DNA of 25,483 nucleotides, taken from the IMG/VR virus record IMGVR_UViG_3300045947_000122, positions 1 through 25,483 of that record, one strand, 5' to 3'. Under the pieces are notes generated by a model. It did no database searches, was not told the DNA's origin, and saw only the letters and a program-made list of their open reading frames with translations. This document shows, one piece after another, positions 20,921 to 25,483 of the stretch (positions within the stretch are counted from its first letter, which is position 1; every line of letters begins with the position of its first letter). The position numbers and the translations under genes are program-made. Origin of the DNA: a virus.

Positions 20921-22371
20921 CAGGCTGCCTCCTCTTCCTCTTCGATGTCCTCGCCCTTGTCGGGCGCGGGTTCCCCTTCTTCTTGCTCGCGCGCCGCCGC
21001 GGCGGCCTCCGTCTCCTCGCGCTCCGCCTGCTCCTCGAGCTTCTTCCTCGCGGCGAAGTCCACCGACGTCTCGACGGAGTACTCCGGCCCGCCGAACCTC
21101 GACTGCGCGACCTCCTCCGCGAACAGCACGCCCTGGCTCAGGTAGATCGCGTCGGTGTCCGCCTGGATCTTGCGCGTCTCCACGATCTCCTTCTCCGACG
21201 GCTGCCAGAGCGGCAGGAAGCGGAGCGACCAGTTCTCCGGTTCCTTGCCTTTGGTGGGGCCCGACTTCGAGAGGAGCACCAGCTGCACGATGCGCTCGAG
21301 CGCCGGCCGCGCGGTGCGCTCACGCCCGGCGTCGCAGGTGTTGTGCCAGGAGACCCGGTCGCTCTCCCCGGTGGCGTTCATCCCCGCCGGGGACATGCCC
21401 ATCAGCTTCGTCGCCGGCATGTCGGCCGCCGCCGAAAGCCGCTGCATCATCCTGTCCATGAGCTCGGGCAGCCCGCCCAGCGGCGTAGGCTCGCGGTGGA
21501 ACTCGTCCTCCTTGTCCATCACGATCGCGCGCAGCACCGACCGCGAGACGTCCATCAGCCGCATTCGGTCGACGACCGCCTTCTCGTTGCCCGCCGCCAT
21601 GAGCTGGGCGAGCCCCTGCAGCCGGTACACCGCCTGGGCGAAGTCCTGCACCAGCACGCCCGCCCCGTGGAAGACCGAGTCGAAGTCGCGCAGCACGGGC
21701 ATCAGCCTCGACAGGACCGAGTCCCCCCAACCCTGCCGAAGGGTCGCCGTCTCCGCCTTGGTGACGCGGATGCCCTGGAGGATGACCAGCCTCGACTCGT
21801 GGATCTCGATGCCCGGCTGAGCCCCGGCGCCGCCGGCGATGGGCTGCAGGCGCCAGAGTTTCGTTTCCCCGAACTTCTCCTCGCGCGGGTCGGTGTAGTG
21901 GCTCGCCGGCGTGAGCTCGGCCGGCTCGAACACGTGGAGCTGCCGCACCTCGGGGATGCGCTCTTCGTTCAGCGGCGCGGCGAGGTCCTGGCCGTCGTTC
22001 ATCACCGGGAAGATCGCGGCGCCGCCGTAGGCGCGCTGGTAGTGCCAGGCGGTGCGGACCTTGTCGGCCAGGCCCAGCTCCTCGAGCTTCGCGTCGACCT
22101 CGCGCCCCTGCTCGCCGTCCTCGTCGTCCTGGATCTGCACCTCGAACCCTGGACGGAGCGCCTCGTCTGGCATCGACTCGATCACCCGCGCGGCGATGTC
22201 CGACGCACGCCAGATCTCGCGCGCGACCAGGTCGGGGACGACGCAGGTGGCGTACTCCGCCCCCATGCGCTTGTCGTAGCCGGAGACGCCCATGCCGGTG
22301 ATGACGTTCATCATCCCGTCGCCCTTCGGCGTGGCGTCGGTCTTCGGCTGCTTCTTCTTGAAGGGCCACAT
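20920..22371 (-). CDS. Portal protein (DUF1073 type)
   Basis: 483 aa; ATG at 22369-22371 with AGGAG seven bases upstream. The protein has EIWRASDIAARVIESMPDEALRPGFEV near the start, RVTKAETATLRQGWGDSVLSRL near residue 205, and the highly conserved portal phrase AADMPATKLMGMSPAGMNATGESD (about 317-338), all typical of DUF1073 portal proteins. The C-terminus (about 445-483) is an acidic, Glu/Ala-rich tail that could bind scaffold or terminase. Some databases call DUF1073 proteins 'Acb1 family', but nothing here indicates an Acb1 activity (see rejected items). The dodecamer forms the DNA gate at the capsid vertex. It directly follows the large terminase. Confidence 0.92.
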   Translation of the reverse strand: MWPFKKKQPKTDATPKGDGMMNVITGMGVSGYDKRMGAEYATCVVPDLVAREIWRASDIAARVIESMPDEALRPGFEVQIQDDEDGEQGREVDAKLEELGLADKVRTAWHYQRAYGGAAIFPVMNDGQDLAAPLNEERIPEVRQLHVFEPAELTPASHYTDPREEKFGETKLWRLQPIAGGAGAQPGIEIHESRLVILQGIRVTKAETATLRQGWGDSVLSRLMPVLRDFDSVFHGAGVLVQDFAQAVYRLQGLAQLMAAGNEKAVVDRMRLMDVSRSVLRAIVMDKEDEFHREPTPLGGLPELMDRMMQRLSAAADMPATKLMGMSPAGMNATGESDRVSWHNTCDAGRERTARPALERIVQLVLLSKSGPTKGKEPENWSLRFLPLWQPSEKEIVETRKIQADTDAIYLSQGVLFAEEVAQSRFGGPEYSVETSVDFAARKKLEEQAEREETEAAAAAREQEEGEPAPDKGEDIEEEEEAA

Positions 22372-22381
22372 GGGTCGTCTC

Positions 22382-23938
22382 CTAGTGCGCCTGCGCCTCG
22401 AAGATCCACGAGGAGCGGTTCATCAGATCGAGGAGGGCCTGGCTCGCGGCGTCCACCTGGTCGTCGTTCGCTCCGTTCGGGAAGGTCCTGAACTCGCCGA
22501 CGAAGTCCTCGAGCCACCCAGCGCCGTCGGGGAGGAACACGTTGCCCGCCTCGACCTCGGGCTGCATGCGCGCGGCGCGCACCTCCTTGCCGCCCTCGGG
22601 GTTGAGCGGCACGAGCCCCGGAACCGACGACTGGAGGTCCGAGATGATCGCCGGCCCGTTGGCCTTCGCTTCGATCACCTTCCGCGCGGCGCGCGGCCAC
22701 GCGGCGCACATCTGCCGGAAGCTCTCCTTCCCGTCCTTGTACTCCCACTGGGCGCGTCGCTGGTCGAGGAGGTAGCGGTCCGCGCCCTTCGCGGCCCACA
22801 CCTGGATCACCATGAACGAGCGCTTCTTCCCCTGCGTGAGCTCGCCACCGCCGAAGTTGGCGTCGACCGAGAGGATGATCACGTCGAGCTTCTCGGGCAG
22901 CGGACGGGCGGCCTCTGCCCGGCACCCCTTCGGGCGCTGCCCCTCGACGCCAACGCCGTCCGGCTTCCAGAAGCGCCACCAGGTGTCCTTGAACATCCCG
23001 CCGCCCTTGGGGGCGGGGCGCTGCTGGTGCTGCCCGGCGTAGCCGTACGAGCCGAGTCGGCGCTTCTCCTCGTCGAGGACCTCTCGCGGGAAGCGCTCGG
23101 GATGGAGGAGCTCGCCGGGCTCCTTGCGTGGGTCGCACCAACCGATCGGCGAGTGCGCGACGTCGGTGGCGAGCTCGGGGTCGTACTCCTGGGGGATCAC
23201 GAGATGCGTCCACGTCCCGTTCTCCAGGACGTGCCCTGTCCAGTCCTCCTCGTGGAGCCGCTGCATGATGCCGATGCGCACCGACGAGCGCGGGTCGTTC
23301 ACCCGGTTCGCGATCGCCGTGTCCCAGCGGTCGTTCACCTCGTGGCGGTGTGCCTCGCTGTTGACCTCCTCGGCGTCGTTGGGGTCGTCCACGAGCAGAG
23401 CGTCCGCGCGGTCACCGGCGATCTTCGAGGTCATGGTGCTCGCCTGGCGGAAGCCCCCGGCGGTGTTCTTGTAGAGCGTCTTCGTGTCCTGGTCGGCGGC
23501 GAGCTGCCACGGCGGCGCGAAGCTCCCCTGGTACCAGTCGCTCTCGATGAGCGTCCGGCAGTAGAGGCTGTCCCTCGTCGCCACGCGAGGGTTCCCCGAC
23601 AGGCAAATCACGCGCCACGTTGGGCACCGCAGCCACATCCACGCCGGCGCGCAGACGGAGACGATGCGGCTCTTCGCCGACCCGGGCGGCACGTTGATGA
23701 GCAGGTCCTTGATCCGCTGGACGTACGACGGGTCCTTCTGCTTCTCCTCCCAGTCGGTGAGCGCGACCTGGACGTGCAGGCAGATCGCCTCCATGTGCCA
23801 GTTCCATAGGAGCGGCGTCGAGGGCTCGAGGACGTGCCACGACTGCCGGAAGAACTCCGCCAGCGACCGGCGCGCCTTCTCCGCCCGGATCTCCGGGATC
23901 GACGGGAGGCTATTGAGCAGGGCCACCAAGTCGTTCAC
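22382..23938 (-). CDS. terL: Terminase large subunit
   Basis: 518 aa; ATG within the end of the small-terminase gene (29-bp overlap). The ATPase domain has Walker A NVPPGSAKS (82-90, Lys89) and Walker B ALLVDDP (180-186, Asp184-Asp185), with SKIAGDRADA just before. The nuclease domain shows Asp359 in IILSVDANFGG, Glu423 in VIEAKANGPAI and the acidic C-terminal pair in GANDDQVDAASQAL (Asp492, Asp493, Asp496), a complete set for cleaving concatemeric DNA. No insertions or intein were seen. It pumps DNA through the portal, whose gene follows at ten bases. The packaging type (cos or headful) cannot be read from this alone. Confidence 0.95.
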   Translation of the reverse strand: MNDLVALLNSLPSIPEIRAEKARRSLAEFFRQSWHVLEPSTPLLWNWHMEAICLHVQVALTDWEEKQKDPSYVQRIKDLLINVPPGSAKSRIVSVCAPAWMWLRCPTWRVICLSGNPRVATRDSLYCRTLIESDWYQGSFAPPWQLAADQDTKTLYKNTAGGFRQASTMTSKIAGDRADALLVDDPNDAEEVNSEAHRHEVNDRWDTAIANRVNDPRSSVRIGIMQRLHEEDWTGHVLENGTWTHLVIPQEYDPELATDVAHSPIGWCDPRKEPGELLHPERFPREVLDEEKRRLGSYGYAGQHQQRPAPKGGGMFKDTWWRFWKPDGVGVEGQRPKGCRAEAARPLPEKLDVIILSVDANFGGGELTQGKKRSFMVIQVWAAKGADRYLLDQRRAQWEYKDGKESFRQMCAAWPRAARKVIEAKANGPAIISDLQSSVPGLVPLNPEGGKEVRAARMQPEVEAGNVFLPDGAGWLEDFVGEFRTFPNGANDDQVDAASQALLDLMNRSSWIFEAQAH

Positions 23939-24308
23939 GGATCTCGGCCGCAGCCATGAGGGCGTCGAGCTCCGCCTCCGTCGCCCTCGAGAGGTCGGTC
24001 TTCACCTGCACGCCGCCCGACAACTCGATGGTCTGGGGCGGCCGGCCCAACGCGCGGTTGAGCAGCTCCTTCGCTGCGTCGAGGCGGTCCTTCAAGTCGG
24101 CTTTGCCGTTCTTGTACGTCTTCACCAGGAACTTCACGACGTCGCGCAGGTCGCTCGTCTCGGCGAAGATCATCTCTGCGACCTCGCGCACTCCGCGCGG
24201 CCGCCCGCCTGGGTTGGGCGACGGCCCGCCCTTCACGAACCGGCCGTTCTTCTCCCGCGGCACGCTCTGCTTCGGCTTCCCCACGTGTTCGTTCCTGTTC
24301 TCAGGCAT
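23910..24308 (-). CDS. Small terminase-like protein (DUF5681 motif)
   Basis: 132 aa; ATG inside the end of the sigma4-like gene (8-bp overlap). The N-terminus holds NGRFVKGGPSPNPGGRPRG, matching the DUF5681 pattern (GRFxKGxSxNPxGRPxG), followed by a helical domain around 40-95 (VREVAEMIFAETSDLRD; LKDRLDAAKELLNRALGRPPQ). Proteins of this type often lie just before the large terminase and are likely to be the DNA-recognising subunit. The last 35 residues are charged and helical. The direct overlap with terL supports a small terminase, but the motif itself is not proof. Confidence 0.75.
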   Translation of the reverse strand: MPENRNEHVGKPKQSVPREKNGRFVKGGPSPNPGGRPRGVREVAEMIFAETSDLRDVVKFLVKTYKNGKADLKDRLDAAKELLNRALGRPPQTIELSGGVQVKTDLSRATEAELDALMAAAEIRERLGGPAQ

Positions 24309-24813
24309 CCTTGCCTGGGTCCTTCCTCTTCGTTGGCGCCCTGGCCCCCAGCGCCTCCCCTGCCCGCTCCACCGCCGCCCGGATCTCCTCGAACGCGTCC
24401 TTCACGTCGATCCCGAGCACCGCGGCCACCTGGCGCACCGTGCCCCCCTGTGGATTCCGGTCGACGAAGTCGAGGGCGCAGGTGTCCCGCCCCTCGCAGT
24501 CGTCGTCCGGGTCGATCAGCACCTGCACCTCGTCCGGTCCCTCGGCCTCGCCGAGCGTGCCGGCGATGTAGCGCCGGGCCTGCCGTGGGGAGACGTCGAA
24601 CTCGGTGACCAGGATGGACGCGACCAGCGGCAGGCGGCACCGCGCGCTGAGCTCCCTCGCTCGGGCTGCCCGCTCGTGGAACAGCTCGGCGCTCGAGCGG
24701 ATCTTGATCCCCAGGTGGTAGCGGCAGCCGTACCAGGGGCATGGCCGCGGGCCGTCGATGCAGTCCGCGCGGGTCCTGGGTCGGTCCGGTAGCTCGAGGT
24801 CCGCTTCGGCCAT
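24301..24813 (-). CDS. Sigma-region-4-like DNA-binding protein with an inserted helix-turn-helix
   Basis: 170 aa; ATG overlapping the preceding stop (TGATG). Residues 18-34 (CIDGPRPCPWYGCRYHL) and 112-145 (TCALDFVDRNPQGGTVRQVAAVLGIDVKDAFEEI) correspond to the two halves of small sigma-factor region-4-like proteins common in deltaproteobacterial genomes (CxxGPRPCPxxxCRxHL, then CALDVADRGGxTLEEVG). Between them, residues 60-88 (CRLPLVASILVTEFDVSPRQARRYIAG) form another helix-turn-helix, so the protein appears to carry two. It may recognise phage DNA near the packaging genes or direct late transcription. It lies immediately upstream of the small terminase-like gene, which also allows a role in packaging-site recognition. 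The role is not established. Confidence 0.65.
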   Translation of the reverse strand: MAEADLELPDRPRTRADCIDGPRPCPWYGCRYHLGIKIRSSAELFHERAARARELSARCRLPLVASILVTEFDVSPRQARRYIAGTLGEAEGPDEVQVLIDPDDDCEGRDTCALDFVDRNPQGGTVRQVAAVLGIDVKDAFEEIRAAVERAGEALGARAPTKRKDPGKDA

Positions 24814-25265
24814 CAGGCGTGGCCACGCCTCTGTGTGCCGACGAGCGTGAGCTGGCGCGACCGGAACGTCACCCGCGCCACGGCGCCGCAGTGCTTCCCC
24901 AGGAAGACCCAGGCCGGCTCCGAGAACGGGAACTCGAACTCGAGGCAGATGGACGGGGGCATGTCCTCCGCCCCTGCGTCGCCACGCGCCTGGACGCCCT
25001 TCAGCGCAGGGATATCGACCTGGTCGTGATCAGAGACGAGTCGGGCATTCACCTCCAGGGCCTCGGTCGGCAGGACGCACGAGGACAGCCCGCCGCCGCG
25101 CAGGGACTGGAGGGCCTGGCGCGCGTCGGCGCCGAGCGCGGTCGCGATCTCGTCGTCAAACTCGCGGTCGATGATCATCGTGCAGATGCGTGCGACGACG
25201 CCGTTCTTCTCCTTCGCCTTGACCCGGATCGCCTTGATGCCGGCGCTCACCTCGATGTCGAACAT
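24813..25265 (-). CDS. Conserved-looking phage protein of unknown function
   Basis: 150 aa; ATG at 25263-25265 with an excellent AGGAGG (25272-25277) six bases upstream, so expression is probably strong. The N-terminal half has IKAIRVKAKEKNGVVARICTMIIDREFDDEIATALG, followed by ARQALQSLRGGGLSSCVLP, and the C-terminus has ICLEFEFPFSEPAWVFLGKHCGAVARVTF. The mix of strands and helices suggests a compact alpha/beta domain. I have an impression that similar proteins occur in other phages near DNA-handling genes, but no name or role is recalled with confidence. The preceding small coiled-coil gene overlaps it by 19 bp. Confidence 0.7.
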   Translation of the reverse strand: MFDIEVSAGIKAIRVKAKEKNGVVARICTMIIDREFDDEIATALGADARQALQSLRGGGLSSCVLPTEALEVNARLVSDHDQVDIPALKGVQARGDAGAEDMPPSICLEFEFPFSEPAWVFLGKHCGAVARVTFRSRQLTLVGTQRRGHA

Positions 25266-25459
25266 GGGGCACCTCCTTTCTCCGTGATCCCTTCGGTGAC
25301 CTTCTCGATGGCCAGCTGCATCGCCCCGAGCTCGGCGCGCAGCTCGGCGACTTCCCGCCGGAGCCGAGCGTTCTCCGCCTCCAGCGCCGCAACCGCCTCG
25401 CGCAGGTTGGTGATGAGCCCCGACCAGCGCGGGCTCGTCTGCTTTTCCTCGACGCTCAT
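25247..25459 (-). CDS. Small coiled-coil protein, unknown
   Basis: 70 aa; ATG overlapping the end of an upstream frame (ATGA). Residues 17-55 form a heptad-rich coiled coil (ITNLREAVAALEAENARL, then RREVAELRAELGAMQLAIE) of leucine-zipper type. The C-terminus overlaps the start of the next gene. It may dimerise and bind another protein. Function unknown. Confidence 0.6.
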   Translation of the reverse strand: MSVEEKQTSPRWSGLITNLREAVAALEAENARLRREVAELRAELGAMQLAIEKVTEGITEKGGAPCSTSR

Positions 25460-25483
25460 CCGTCGACCTCGAGCTGGGCGAAG
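25456..25483 (-). CDS. 3' end of an upstream gene (partial)
   Basis: The last eight codons of a frame (FAQLEVDG, then TGA at 25456-25458) are seen; the stop overlaps the ATG of the coiled-coil gene in the ATGA style found throughout this operon. The upstream part is outside the window, so the product is unknown. Confidence 0.35.

Noticed and set aside
20920-22371. Portal protein as an Acb1-type anti-CBASS nuclease (H-x-T motifs at His158 and His343)
   Set aside because: The two H-x-T triplets are 185 residues apart, against about 70 in the 150-aa Acb1 family, and lie in clear portal context; the DUF1073/Acb1 database naming is a known confusion. Treated as a portal only.
1-25483. Search for tRNA genes, CRISPR arrays, IS elements, attachment sites and integrases
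   Set aside because: No repeat arrays, transposase-like frames, recombinase motifs or cloverleaf-like sequences were noticed by eye on either strand.

Overview
The window is one continuous structural module of a tailed phage or prophage with a contractile tail (myovirus type). Every gene I can support lies on the minus strand, so transcription runs from high to low coordinates. The DNA is GC-rich, and neighbouring genes mostly overlap by 1-29 bases (GTGA, ATGA and TGATG junctions) or abut, as in one long late operon. Lipoprotein signals near the left edge suggest a Gram-negative host. A small sigma-region-4-like protein near the right edge resembles proteins I know from deltaproteobacterial/myxococcal genomes. 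The host cannot be fixed from this sequence. No integrase, repressor, replication gene, tRNA, IS element or CRISPR array was seen, so free phage versus prophage is undecided.

Layout in transcription order. (1) 25483-23910: small unknown genes, a sigma4-like DNA-binding protein and a small-terminase-like protein. (2) 23938-20920: large terminase and DUF1073-type portal. (3) 20920-18596: four small accessory proteins, including a 65-aa candidate Acb2/Tad1-type cyclic-nucleotide sponge, around a minor head protein fused to an ADP-ribosyltransferase domain. (4) 18542-15111: DUF2213-type prohead protease with a probable nested scaffold, two decoration/cement proteins, DUF2184-type major capsid protein and a small unknown protein. 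(5) 15107-12667: a BppU-N-like protein and a beta-helix spike placed, unusually, inside the head module. (6) 12615-10879: connector/neck proteins. (7) 10865-6815: sheath, tube, tail-assembly chaperone with a -1 frameshift signal, and tape measure. (8) 6814-852: baseplate (Dit-like, plug, hub, Gp138-type spike, gp25/gp46-like wedge, gpJ-like, DUF2612) and tail fibre. (9) 865-1: lipoprotein, membrane/coiled-coil protein and a second lipoprotein cut by the window edge, possibly a lysis or surface cassette.

The tail parts match the simplified contractile baseplate known from cyanophage Pam3 (plug, Gp138-like spike, Dit-like protein). The only two intergenic gaps of about 50 bp (12616-12666 and 18543-18595) carry the same bipartite motif, CCAACG-N13-CGTGTGTAGTGGTG, just upstream of a start codon. 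It looks like a phage promoter driving the protease/capsid block and the connector/tail block separately.

The items most worth following up are the Acb2-like sponge candidate, the head protein with an intact R-S-ExE ADP-ribosyltransferase signature, the paired promoter motif, the A-AAT-TTT frameshift site, the nested scaffold start, and the beta-helix spike with a cement-like C-terminus.
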